From positions 521,044 to 531,305 of the forward strand of contig LSYV01000027.1 of assembly GCA_001584585.1 (NCBI GenBank): a stretch of 10,262 nt of DNA, in the 5' to 3' direction. The position numbers and the translations under genes were made by a program. The DNA is from Gonium pectorale. Lineage: Eukaryota > Chlorophyta > Chlorophyceae > Chlamydomonadales > Volvocaceae. The notes under the pieces are model-generated. The model made no database searches. It had not been told where the DNA came from and worked only from the letters and a program-made list of their open reading frames with translations. Below, piece by piece: positions 1-8,500 of this stretch (its first letter is position 1; every line of letters begins with the position of its first letter).

Positions 1-328
1 GCACGGGGACGGGGACGGGGACGCGGACGGGGACGGGGACGACGGCACCAGCGCTTGCTTGCGGACGGCGGCGGCAGTCGGGCGCGGCATGCCCCCTTCT
101 TCTTTCCGTTATCCCTCTTACCTTATTCATTACCCCCCCTGGCATGGTTCCCCTTGATTTGCAAACGCGGGACCTGAAGCCAAGGCTTTCATGGCCGCGC
201 GCGCGCCCCCGCGCCCCGCACAGGGCCGTGCCCATGCCCCCCGCCCCCGCCACCATGCGTGATGGCAATAGTTCAGTTTGGCCCCCGGACTGAGCACCCT
301 CCCGCCACCGCCCCCCTCGCTGCCGCAG
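1..328 (+). other. 3' part of the kinase intron
   Basis: This stretch precedes the kinase exon and looks like intron. It ends in a pyrimidine-rich run followed by GCCGCAG, a good 3' splice site. No frame contains the kinase residues expected just before the exon, such as the DxxSFG segment of subdomain IX, so the preceding exon lies before the window. The 5' end carries a short GGGGAC array and the middle has a GC-only run near 197-221. The intron assignment depends on the exon call at 329. Confidence 0.7.
5..40. repeat. (GGGGAC)n microsatellite, six units
   Basis: Six hexamer units, five exact GGGGAC and one GCGGAC at 23-28. The array may continue before the window. The + strand has five runs of four G separated by two-base or longer spacers, which fits the geometry of a G-quadruplex. 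It lies inside the inferred kinase intron. Confidence 0.9.
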
Positions 329-614
329 GTGGGAGATGTACCACTGCTGCATGTCGTACCGCTCGCTCGCCAACGGCTTCGCCGCGCGCGAGAACTTCCC
401 GCACTTCCCGCGCAAGGCGCCGTACGACTTTGCGCAGATCGTGGCGGCCTGCCTGGACCCGGAGCCCTCAGCGCGCCCCACCTTTGCGCAGCTGCGCGCC
501 GCGCTGGAGACGCAGCTGGCGCTGCTCAAGCGGGGGGAGCTGCGCACCGGCGAGCAGGTGATGGGGCCGGACCCCGCCGGGGACTCGGCGCACCTCGCCG
601 CGTGCCTCGACTAG
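329..614 (+). CDS. C-terminal exon of a TKL/RAF-like protein kinase (partial)
   Basis: Terminal exon of a Ser/Thr or dual-specificity kinase of the tyrosine-kinase-like group. It opens one base into a codon after the CAG acceptor at 326-328 and reads WEMYHCC, the end of subdomain IX (the usual form is GVLLWEMxxG). Next come a FPHFPRKAPYDFAQIVAACL segment matching subdomain X and CLDPEPSARPTFAQLRAAL matching subdomain XI, with the invariant Arg of the C-lobe in the RPTF motif. An amphipathic helix and a short tail of about 30 residues end at a TAG stop at 612-614. ATP-binding and catalytic subdomains lie upstream, outside the window, so substrate and activity cannot be judged. Third codon positions are almost all G or C. 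Family membership is secure; the exact subfamily is inferred from the motif style. Confidence 0.9.
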
Positions 615-815
615 GCCGAGGGGGATAACGGGCCAGGAGCCGGGCTGGAGGTCGGGCACCAGCCGGACCGAGCGAGGCGCGAACAGGCGGCACCAAGCGC
701 GGCGGCCGCGGACCCTAAAGGAAAGGGCGGCCGGTCCTTGCTTGTGGCGCGGCCGAGGGTGGGTGGGCTTGTGCGCATTAGGGAGGGGCCGTGCCCAGGC
801 CCCTCCTCCAGCCCC

Positions 816-854
816 CCCGCGGGCGACTGGGCGCGCCTTGCGGCGTGCCAGGAC
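816..854 (+). repeat. Echo of the kinase C-terminal coding sequence
   Basis: This segment reads PAGDWARLAACQD in the same window frame as the kinase tail PAGDSAHLAACLD at 573-611. Ten of 13 residues and 31 of 39 bases match. Four of the seven changed codons are synonymous. The frame is open to 929, but I see no good splice acceptor that would bring it into the kinase reading frame. It may be a duplicated or alternative terminal exon, a fragment of a neighbouring paralogue, or coincidence. Confidence 0.4.
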
Positions 855-1008
855 AAGAGGACACTCGGGAGAGACTGCAGGGCATGGTTGAAGAGACTTC
901 ACACACCAGCGGCGCGCTGGAGGAGCTGACGGGGACGCCTGCGATGCTGGGGGGCGGGCAGGCGGCCGGCGTCGTCCCACGGGTCGGTCGGCGCTGCCGC
1001 ATCAGCGG

Positions 1009-1042
1009 CTGCGGCCGCAGAGGCTCTGCGATGCTGCGCAGC
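1009..1042. repeat. Cluster of three short palindromes
   Basis: Three overlapping or adjacent self-complementary units: CTGCGGCCGCAG at 1009-1020, GCAGAG/CTCTGC arms around one G at 1017-1029, and GCTGCGCAGC at 1033-1042. In very GC-rich DNA such units arise easily, so a function is not implied. Confidence 0.6.
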
Positions 1043-1862
1043 TGCGGCGGCATCGGCCGCCGTGGCGGCGGGCGCTGCGCCGATGTGGAGGAGGCAAAAG
1101 ATGCTTGGGCATGCGCCCTGCAGCAGCGGGGCTGCCAGGGCGTCGGTTTCGTATCGTCGAGTCTGCCCTGGCGCCAGGCCAGCAATCCCTGTCCCGCTAT
1201 CTATGCCGCGCCGGGGACGCGGAGACGCCCGTGCGCTGCATTCATATGATTTGGGATTTCGGGGGTTGGTACTCGGAAGCGCATGGGATTGGCCACGGTA
1301 GGTAGGGTAGCTGAGGGGTGCAGGCGCATGGGGTCGTGGCATGGCTTTCGCGCGCCCCCGCCAAGCAATCGTTGAATGCAATGCAATGCATGGAGGCGCG
1401 CGTCGCGATCGCCTGCTGCTGCTGCTGCGATCCCGGCCGCCAAAGGCCTCCCAGGTGATGCCGCACGTCGACAGGCGCAACGCAAGTGATATGGCCAAGC
1501 GTATTGGCAGCAAGGACTGCATGGAAGTACGGCCCAGCTCGGGCATCGCCGGCAGTCAGTTTGGCCTCTCGTGCAGAGAACGTTCTAGATGAATGCAGCC
1601 CGCTGCACGTGGGTTGTGGTTGCTCAGTTGTGGGGGCGGGGGCGGAGGTTTCCGCAGCTTTTCGGGCTGACCAGGGCGGCTCTTGGAGTTAAGGAAGTAT
1701 ACGGCTTTTACTGTGCGCAGCTCCGTCCGGGCTGCCCGTCATAAGGGTCCGCGCGCGCGACGGCGACCGGGCTGGCCTGGCCTTGCTTGGGTTTTCTCCG
1801 CTTGGCCGACTGCTCAGCAGGGGCCTTTGTCGAACGCTGAGGGCGGTTGGCAGCCTGCGGCG

Positions 1863-1890
1863 CACGTGCTGTCGCTCCACGTGCTGTCGC
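1863..1890. repeat. Tandem 13-mer, each copy starting with a CACGTG box
   Basis: CACGTGCTGTCGC occurs exactly at 1863-1875 and again at 1878-1890, a 15-bp period. Each copy begins with CACGTG, the core bound by bHLH and some bZIP factors (G-box/E-box). Another CACGTG is at 1606-1611. There is no confident gene start next to them, so a promoter role is only a possibility. Confidence 0.5.
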
Positions 1891-2524
1891 CGCGTCCTTT
1901 CGTTTGCAAACTATGCAGAAGGCACAACTCTGGGGACGTGCCCCAACTTACTCCCGCCTGGCTGTGAGCACTGATGCAAGAGCATTGGCATGGCATGCCG
2001 CCGCGAGGGCGCTGATACCCAGCTGAAGGTTGCGCGCGCATGTGGCTGCCGTCTTTCGTGGGCCGGGGCCAGCGCCGGCGCCGTGCGCGCGCGAAGCAGG
2101 CGCGGCAAAGCCCAGCAACGTGACACCGGCCGTGCCAGCTTTTACGCCGTGCGGCGCGGTCGCCGTGTTTTCTCTCGAGGATAGTGGCAAGGTGCGGTGT
2201 GTGTTCTCGATAAGTCGCCTTGTCTGGATGAGGTCAGGGTGCGGCCGTCAATCAGGTAGCGGCGTCCGGCACTGCGCGCTGGGATGCGACCGTGTGTGGC
2301 GGGCACTTGCGCTCCCCGCCGGCGCCGGGCTGCATGAGGGCCAGATGCGAGGTGCCGTCAGGCGGCTGGCCTGCACATAACCGCCGGCGGGCTAGGGCGC
2401 GCTTCCCTTGCCGCGGGGAGACCGTGGCCGAGATGTCCAGCAGACTGCGGCGTCCATTTCTGCGGCGTCGATGGGGGCCTTCGGGTTTGGGTGGGCGCGC
2501 GCCATTGACTGGTGTGAAGGGCGT

Positions 2525-2546
2525 GCCGTACAAGCAAGTGTACGGC
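2525..2546. repeat. Perfect 8-bp stem, 6-nt loop hairpin
   Basis: GCCGTACA at 2525-2532 and TGTACGGC at 2539-2546 are exact reverse complements around the loop AGCAAG. A G-T pair and one more pair could extend the stem by two positions. There is no following T-run, and the domain of life makes a bacterial-type terminator unlikely. Confidence 0.6.
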
Positions 2547-2614
2547 GCTGTCTCTGTGTCGTGCGCCAGCTTCCCACCGCGCAGCCGTCAGCGCGCCGGC
2601 GGGCGGGCGGGCGT

Positions 2615-2622
2615 TGACGTCA
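2615..2622. promoter_or_regulatory. TGACGTCA, CRE/TGA-type bZIP site
   Basis: A perfect eight-base palindrome TGACGTCA follows a GGCG-rich run at about 2594-2613. This is the consensus for CRE-type and plant TGA-type bZIP factors. A single perfect match in 10 kb is not statistically striking, and no confident gene begins just downstream. Confidence 0.2.
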
Positions 2623-2650
2623 GTCGCTTGCGGAAGACCTGACGGTCATG

Positions 2651-3593
2651 GTGCTTGCGCGGCGCCCCCAAACAGCCTTCAGCAGCTGAGGGCTCTGGGC
2701 GTTTGCTCAGTCGGTGGGCTGCTGTGCCGGCTTGTGTTCGGCTACCTGCCGGTTCTGCGCTGGCGCGCGGCGGCAAGGCAAGCCCGACTGCGCCCAGCCG
2801 ATCTGCTGTTTGTGGGCGGCAGTGGGGCACGTCGCCTTTGCTTTCCTTGTCATTTGCGTTGAGAATTGCTGATGGGTATTTGTTAGTACGTACGCTAGAC
2901 TCGCGCTGCTCCTGCGACGTTGCTGAGGAATGCTAGGACTCTTTATGGGACTTATTGGAGTTGTTCGGCGAGGTTGAAGGCATCTGCTGGTGGCATCCCC
3001 GGCGTCAGAGGAGACCATCTTGTGGGTGGACATGCGTGAAACGCCCTGGGTACGTCTCTGCCCTGTGATTGAACGATGAGTCGGTTTTGGGAGCGGCCGC
3101 TTCTCGCCAGCAGTGGCGTCGCACTTGCGGCTTGTTTGCGGCATGCTTGGGGGCAGGCGAGGATGGGCGTCCCTTGCGCATAGTTTGCTGCAGCTCACCG
3201 TACCGTCATGCATTCGAATCTGCGTGGACAGAATGATGGGCTCTTCGGCGCGTTGAGGTGATGAGGACTGCTGTCGTGGAGGTGCCAGTGTGAGGTATGG
3301 GACTACGGCGTGCGCCAATTGCCGTTCATGCATCGGTTTTGGGGGGTATGAATCGTAAGAAGAACAGCAAGCAGAATTGTCCCATTTGGGCGGTCCCAAA
3401 AGGTCCCAATCGCTGTCACATGGGCTGCTTGCCAATTGACATTGTTATCAACGCCTCCTGCAGCACCACTTCGGCGCATACCGCAGGACCGTGGATGGCT
3501 GATCAGGGTTTCCAGTGTTGCGCCAGGGCCGCTGAGAGGCGGTGCGTACGGTAACCGGGAGGAACGTCACCTGCCTTACTTTGTACCGTTATT
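2651..3593. other. No gene supported
   Basis: GC content falls from about 2850 onward compared with the region to the left. A minus-strand open frame runs from 3435 to 2707, with its first ATG at 3333, but it has no recognisable domain and little third-position GC bias. I see no repeats of note here. Confidence 0.5.
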
Positions 3594-3685
3594 GTACCCA
3601 CCCTCCCTACTGGAAACGTCGCGCCTTCGGGTGTGTATGGCCGCAGAGGCGGGCTCCATCTCTCTCAGCAGATTTCCCTTTTTTG
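3594..3685 (-). repeat. Dispersed repeat, copy A
   Basis: Best preserved copy of a short interspersed repeat. On the + strand it contains TGGAAACGTCGCGCC, then the core GGGTGTGTATGGCCGCAGAGG, a GGGCTCC box, a pyrimidine-rich run and TTTCCCTTTTTT. Read on the minus strand, the core translates as GARLCGHTH. It shares the core and flanking boxes with 8313-8402, and a farther CCTCCCGGTT box (minus strand, near 3560) recurs next to the copy at 9303-9379. Confidence 0.65.
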
Positions 3686-3950
3686 GTAACAGCAGGGAAG
3701 GAATCTTTTCAGGTTCTGCCCCATGTGCCAAGGGGTGTGCAGTGCTTCGGTGGGTATCGTCAGGTGTGGCACAGCTTCATACGTCGAGTGCCATTCTGTC
3801 GGACTGACTGAGAAGCAGCGGCGTGCCAATCTGTAGATAGACCCAGGCCAGACGGCCCCTGAACATCCGTGCAACTATTGTGTATCACACGTACCTTGCG
3901 CAGAAAGTAAGCCTTGATTTCCGCTGCTATGCTTCTTTTTGGAGCTCGCC

Positions 3951-4292
3951 ATGAGTAAAAACAGGCAGGAAGAGGCCAAGTCTTCTGCTCCCACATGTAT
4001 GGCCGACCGCCCCTCGGATGGAAGCCTGTTCTGCACCGATTTCACCGATCTGCAGCAGCACGTGGCCCCTAATATGTATACATGCTCAAAGCGCCCACAT
4101 GCATTCGGTGTGGCGCGCCTCCCCAAGCAGTCGTATTTGCGGCACATCGCCAGTAGCTCGATACATTTTCTTGAGGCCCAGAGGTCACATGGTATGGTTT
4201 GTGCTTGTAATTCAGAAGTTGTAAGGTACTGCCGGCAGCCCGTCGCCGGTCGTAAGTTGGGGAGGCAAGAAGTGACCCATCGCCAAAGGTAA
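3951..4292 (+). CDS. Possible 113-codon hypothetical gene or exon
   Basis: Unrecognised. The frame starts at an ATG in an acceptable context (GCTCGCCATGA) and ends with TAA at 4290-4292. It begins MSKNRQEEAKSS, is hydrophilic, has scattered cysteines and histidines, and shows no signal peptide or membrane span. G or C ends 46 of the first 69 codons after the ATG, more than the local base composition, while the last 40 codons lose that bias. Two TGTAA motifs (4206 and 4220) lie inside the 3' part, which would be odd for one uninterrupted coding region. It could be an exon joined elsewhere, a short gene, or chance. The opposite strand is also open for 90 codons, so the call is weak. Confidence 0.3.
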   Translation: MSKNRQEEAKSSAPTCMADRPSDGSLFCTDFTDLQQHVAPNMYTCSKRPHAFGVARLPKQSYLRHIASSSIHFLEAQRSHGMVCACNSEVVRYCRQPVAGRKLGRQEVTHRQR

Positions 4293-4929
4293 CCGCAGTC
4301 CTATTGTATTCAGATCTGGCTTAGGCGCCAAGAAGTCGCAGAGGCGTTTCCTATTCTGAATCCACAATACACACTTACCGAAAGGTCATCATAGGGAAAA
4401 GTTTCAAATGATGGTGCAGTTATCCAGCTGATTTGCTTTAGAATGGTGGGGACCCCACTTTAATCGTACCTTTCTTACTTCTCAATTTCGCCTATCCAGG
4501 AGCTGCATTGTTGATGAGTGTTTTCTATACACAAGAGCTCGATGCCACAGACAATAAGAACCCCAAGGGCCGAATAGCCTACCAGACAACCTGCTGTGCA
4601 ATCACCGCCATTTATGCTTAGATATACCTCGACATGGTTGCTGTCACATCATGGGACTGAGGCAGCGCGCTTTCTGTGCGTCTCGCGCCCGCTGTCAAAT
4701 GGCTAGCCGGCCATAACCTAGGGCAACAAATTTACATACATCCTATAGTCTCTCAGTAGACTTTCGGACTGCCCGTGGTCTTATGCGGCCGCTACAATTG
4801 GTTACGCGAGCACTCCTACTATGATGTGTTGCTAGCTTTCATATTGTGGAGCCAATGTACGAGGCCCATCATAATTAGTCCAACATCGCGGCACCGCGTC
4901 CGCCGGCGGGCGGCTCCTGCCCCGTTCCA
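4293..4929. other. AT-richer intergenic stretch upstream of the two-exon gene
   Basis: The most AT-rich part of the window, with stops in all frames at short intervals. It presumably contains the promoter and 5' UTR of the gene starting at 4930, but I see no clear TATA box or initiator. The one structure noted is an imperfect inverted repeat at 4302-4369. Confidence 0.5.
4302..4369. repeat. Imperfect inverted repeat
   Basis: TATTGTATTCAG at 4302-4313 pairs with CTGAATCCACAATA at 4356-4369, with two bases differing at the centre of the right arm, across a 42-base spacer. It is too small to call a transposon end, and no target-site duplication was found around it. Confidence 0.4.
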
Positions 4930-6241
4930 ATGCATCCCGCCAACAGCGACAAGTCAGCCGTCTACCACACCACAATGGACGACGCGCATCCAATGCATCT
5001 TGGTCAACAAGATGCTATCCTTCAAGCAGTTGCTTCGTGAGTACTTGGGCGAGCGGCGGGCCCGCCGCTCTCGCCGGCCTAACTAAGCCTGCCTGTTCGG
5101 CTGGAGCAGAACTTGCAACATGATGGTATTCCTTGAGCCTCTATAGGCCATCTGCGGCCATCCTCGCCCAGTCATGCATTTCAGGATTGAACTTGCGCAA
5201 AGTCCAGTGATTTCAATCTCTGCCAGCGTTCGAAGACATTGCTCGCACGTTGAACGAATGCTTTCATAATCGTGATACCCTGTGGCCCGGCAGACCATGC
5301 GCAGCGCGCAGCCGGTGCCCGCTTACTCCCATGCTTTACGCCGGTCAGCACAGCTCCCCTGCCAGGCTCCACTACCGTAAATCCTTCAGGGAATATACCC
5401 ACGACAGAGTATGGTGCTGCATAAAGCCTGCAGGGAATGCACAAGAACAGTGTCATTTTTACATCACAGGTTGCATGCCACCCCGTCACTGCACTCCGAG
5501 GATGTCCCGGGAACCCTTGTTTCCTGCTTGCCGATAAAAGCGTCTGATTTTTCTTGGATGTTGCCTTTGCCGAGCCATCCGGTCGTCCTTATGTTCCCCA
5601 ATCTTTGCCTTCTGCCGTCCTTCGGCACGGCTTGGAGGTAGCAGCCCACGTCCGTTGCGCTACCCCCCGATGATCAGGGCGTCCGCCCCTTGTAGCTTCC
5701 CATATTGAATCCGACCCCTCATCCCCACACTCGCCCATACCCTGCCGCCCGCAGGCGTCTTCATGACCTGCAACGACAGCGATCCTCCCACCGCGACCGT
5801 GCCGTCGCCGCGGCGCGCCTGACGGCGGAGCGCTCGCTGCGCGCGCTGGCATCGGCGCGATGGGCGGTGCACGGATGCTGGTCACGGCTGCGAGATCGCA
5901 TCTCACGAGGCGGTGAGGTGCTGTCTGCGGGCGCGTCGGCGGCGGCCGCCGCCGCCACGGCGGCGGCGGCGGCGCCGAGATGCCGACAGCGCAGCTACAT
6001 TACGCGGAGCATGAGCTGCGACGAGGCCGAGGGACGGCAGCAGGGAAAGCGGTGTGGCGGAGGATGGGCTCCGCGCCGGCAACAGTCGGCTGACGGCGTG
6101 ATGGCGGGGACGGACGGCTCCATGGCGGCCGAGATGCGGGGAAGCGGCGGCAGGGGTGGGGCCGGCGCGCCGCCGCCGCCGAGTTTGGGGGCGTTCAGCT
6201 CCATGGCGGTCGTGCTGGATCTCGTGGACGGTGCTGACTGA
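4930..6241 (+). CDS. Probable two-exon gene, 197-aa hypothetical protein
   Basis: Predicted join of 4930-5036 and 5755-6241, stop TGA at 6239-6241. Exon 1 ends ...LQAVA plus TC, directly followed by GTGAGT. The acceptor CTGCCGCCCGCAG ends at 5754 and the next base completes a Ser codon. The join makes one continuous helix (residues about 26-80, DAILQAVASRLHDLQRQR onward) with Leu/Ala/Ile spacing typical of amphipathic or coiled-coil helices and many Arg. After it come an alanine tract (about 93-109), a basic stretch, a Gly-rich segment, a PPPP run (175-178) and a hydrophobic-acidic end. Third positions in exon 2 are mostly G or C. No known domain is recognised. The frame upstream has a TAG at 4876 and no earlier ATG. 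The second ATG, at 4975, has the better context (CCACAATGG) and would give 182 residues. Smaller exons inside the intron cannot be excluded. Confidence 0.55.
5037..5754 (+). other. Predicted intron of the two-exon gene
   Basis: 718 bases from a GTGAGT donor to a pyrimidine-rich CAG acceptor. Retention would end translation at once, because the donor itself supplies an in-frame TGA at 5038-5040. The intron carries a 20-bp perfect palindrome 14 bases after the donor. On its minus strand, 5427-5181 stays open for 81 codons after a plausible CAG acceptor, but without GC-ending codon bias. Confidence 0.5.
5051..5070. repeat. 20-bp perfect palindrome
   Basis: GAGCGGCGGGCCCGCCGCTC is identical to its own reverse complement. 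It starts 14 bases after the predicted 5' splice site of the 4930-6241 gene. As RNA it could fold into a very stable stem of up to about eight GC-rich pairs. Confidence 0.9.
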
Positions 6242-8312
6242 CCCCAAACATCAGGATACAAAGCGATACTATCCGGCCGGCGGCAAGCTTGGGGCAGCAG
6301 GTGGCAAAGTCTGCCCACAAGTACGACACGCGGCGATCTTGGTGCCACCTGCCCTGGCCGTGATCGTGCCAGGTTCGTTGCTTGGTTGCGACGCTACCGG
6401 CTTTAGCATGTACAGACCCTTGCCCGCCATCCCTTCCGCGCGGCTGGGGCTTTTTGTGGGAAGCGGTCGGCTGGTGAGCCCGCGGGCGCGGTGCAGAGGG
6501 GAGCGACGATCCGCGCCCGTAACAGTTCATGTGAGGCGCTTGCAGAAGCTTGCCGTACGGTGCTAGGACAACATAGATAGGGCCCAGCTTCCGCACTGGG
6601 CAGCACGCGCGGCTGGTCGTTGTATGCTCCCACAGAGGACCCCCAGGAGAGCGAGGACAGGGCGACAGAGGAGCGCGTGTGCTCCGGCCTGCCCAAGTCG
6701 GTCGCGTTCGTTATCTCCGGGAACGCGTAGCGTGTACATTGTACTAGCGGGTGTCACGATCATTTCACATTTACTATGTGTGGGCTACAGGGACAGGCTC
6801 GAAAATGAGGAGGTTCATTTTCATGTGTTCTGTGTGCATGTTTGACACATGGCGTGACATGACATGGCATAGCGTGCAACAGGTTGCATTGATCCCCGGC
6901 GTGCGCTGTACCCGCGGATAGCTCGGAGCCCTCGGAGGCGCATGGAATTGGCTGGATAGCAATGTGTGGGATGGCGAGGGCGGAGCCGCCTACCAAGCTA
7001 GGCCGCTCGCGTACGCGCCGGCTTCGACTCGGGGAAATGCACACAGGGAGCAGGCCCCGAGTGGCCACGCTCGCTCAGTGATGCCGCTGTGATAAACTCT
7101 TCCTTTCACCTTTGGCGTACATTTTGAAGGGCGATGGATCCTTGGGTGAATCCTTGGGTAACGCCACGGGCGCCTGCCCTGTTGACTTGACGGGCCCGTG
7201 GGCCAAGCTGGCCGCGAAGTGCCTGGCATAGAAGCTCAAAGTTTGTGCCTATCCGGAGGATATTTGTTGTTGCATTCACCTTCCCTAGTCATAGTGCTCA
7301 CCCCTTCCCGACCATGCCGTTTGCTGCGCACCGTCCACCTTGGTTTTTCCACACAGGCACCGATAGGCCACACGCAACCGCCGCTCCCTGCTGTGAATGC
7401 GTTGGTACTCGTCCTCTTATGAAGCATGGCATGGCGCGTCGCGCCTGCCGCAACTATACGTTTTGTCTTTTCGATGGCCACAGGCCTACGCCCCTGGTGG
7501 CGGCCGTAACTCCGTTTCGGCCTATGTCAGCCGGAAGCTGGCTATGCCTTCATTTATCTCTTTTGTCCAGCCTCCGTCAGTGTCATTCCTGTTGGGTAAA
7601 GGCTGGTGCCGGTCGGCGGTATCATGGCGGTTGAACTTGTGTGAGGGAATGAAGCGTGTGTGCTACTTAGGCTGCGTTGATTGGGGCAGCGACCAGCGGC
7701 GCCCTGGGGACGTTGGGGTTCATTAGGCACGGTTGGTAAAGTGCTGACATGTGCGAGTGCTGTGATCCTGATCCTGTTGCCCAAGAGGTCAGGTTGCTCC
7801 GGCGTTGTAATGGCTCGTTGTTTGCCCTCCAACGTCATAGCTTTCATGGGAGGATTGCTACGATGGGATGCCATGGTGCGGACTGCTGGTGCAGGTCTCA
7901 CGACCCGGTCTTGCCATGATGCTACTTGGGTTTGCCACTTGGGGCACTTGCGCCAACCGTTTTGTCCGGGCCGCCCTTTGCTTGGCTAGGCCGTTCATGC
8001 GGTGGGAAAGCTGAACGTGTCGTTGCGGCCGCGGTGTGGTCGCGCTGGCGGCGATGGGCGGTTGAGCGGAGCGCAGCTGTCGGAGCCTTTCCGTAATATC
8101 GCGGGTGGTGTAGGTTGCGGGCCGTACGAGCAGCACGTCGTCGTACTGGAGCCCACAGCGAGCGTCTTCGGCGGTCCGCGTTGCGAACCGAGAATGTATA
8201 TCTGCTCATCAAAGGGGATAAACCATACCAACAGGTACTGGCTTGGCGCCTCGTGCGCCCCGGGCGGGGAAGCGCAAGGCCTGTTTGAGTCGTGCCGGCA
8301 GGTGGCCATGCC
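6242..8312. other. No gene supported
   Basis: The start should be the 3' UTR of the two-exon gene, but the first TGTAA motif on this strand is at 7805. Many frames of 60-130 codons are open on both strands, mostly starting at non-ATG codons, with no recognisable domain. The most protein-like is a minus-strand frame open from 8205 to 7858 (115 codons), discussed in the findings. A 10-mer ATCCTTGGGT is directly repeated at 7138-7147 and 7150-7159. Confidence 0.5.
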
Positions 8313-8402
8313 CTGTACTCGGCGCCCTGCTGGAAACATCACACCCTCGGGTGTGTATGTCCGTAGAGGCTGCCTTCCCCGTTTCTGTTTCTCTTTTTTA
8401 TG
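8313..8402 (-). repeat. Dispersed repeat, copy B
   Basis: Shares with copy A the TGGAAACATC box, the core GGGTGTGTATGTCCGTAGAGG and the TTTCTCTTTTTT end, with a six-base deletion in the pyrimidine run. It lies about 100 bp before copy C in the same orientation, and the minus strand of both reads EGSLYGHTH within one open frame. Confidence 0.65.
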
Positions 8403-8426
8403 TGGATCCTGAGCGCCCACGCTGCC

Positions 8427-8500
8427 TTATTACACCCCCTTGCATCCGGATGTGTATGTGTATGACCGTAGAGGCTGCCTTCCCTGGTTCCGTTTCCTTT
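8427..8500 (-). repeat. Dispersed repeat, copy C
   Basis: More diverged. It keeps the core TGTGTATGACCGTAGAGGC and the following GCCTTCCC and pyrimidine-rich run, but the TGGAAAC box is not preserved and TGTGTA is expanded to TGTGTATGTGTA. It forms a tandem pair with copy B. Confidence 0.5.

Larger units (their letters stand above)
615..2650. other. GC-rich gene-poor stretch downstream of the kinase
   Basis: The first part should hold the kinase 3' UTR. Frames are open on both strands, as expected at this GC content, but none shows a recognisable domain or a consistent coding bias, and both strands look about equally protein-like. A short echo of the kinase C-terminus is at 816-854. Clustered palindromes lie at 1009-1042, a TGCAA run and a (CTG)5 run near 1377-1428, a tandem 13-mer at 1863-1890 and a perfect hairpin at 2525-2546. 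No TGTAA polyadenylation motif occurs on the + strand from 615 to 4205. Confidence 0.5.

Noticed and set aside
899..1546. Minus-strand frame of 215 codons with an alanine-rich part
   Set aside because: The alanine run is the translation of a GCN-rich, palindrome-rich stretch, and the rest has no domain. Long open frames are expected at this GC content.
3205..3225. ATTCGAAT, like a tRNA T-loop
   Set aside because: The flanking bases do not pair as a T-stem, and no D-arm, anticodon arm or acceptor stem can be placed around it.
2707..3435. Longest open frame in the window, minus strand, 242 codons
   Set aside because: It starts at TTG, and the first ATG is 34 codons in (3333). There is no recognisable domain, a bland Pro/Ser/Thr/Gln-rich composition and little third-position GC bias compared with the convincing exons.
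5181..5427. Minus-strand frame after a CAG acceptor, inside the predicted intron
   Set aside because: The 81 codons look protein-like by eye, but about half end in A or T and no family is recognised. A second frame at 5083-5298 looks equally plausible, so neither can be favoured.
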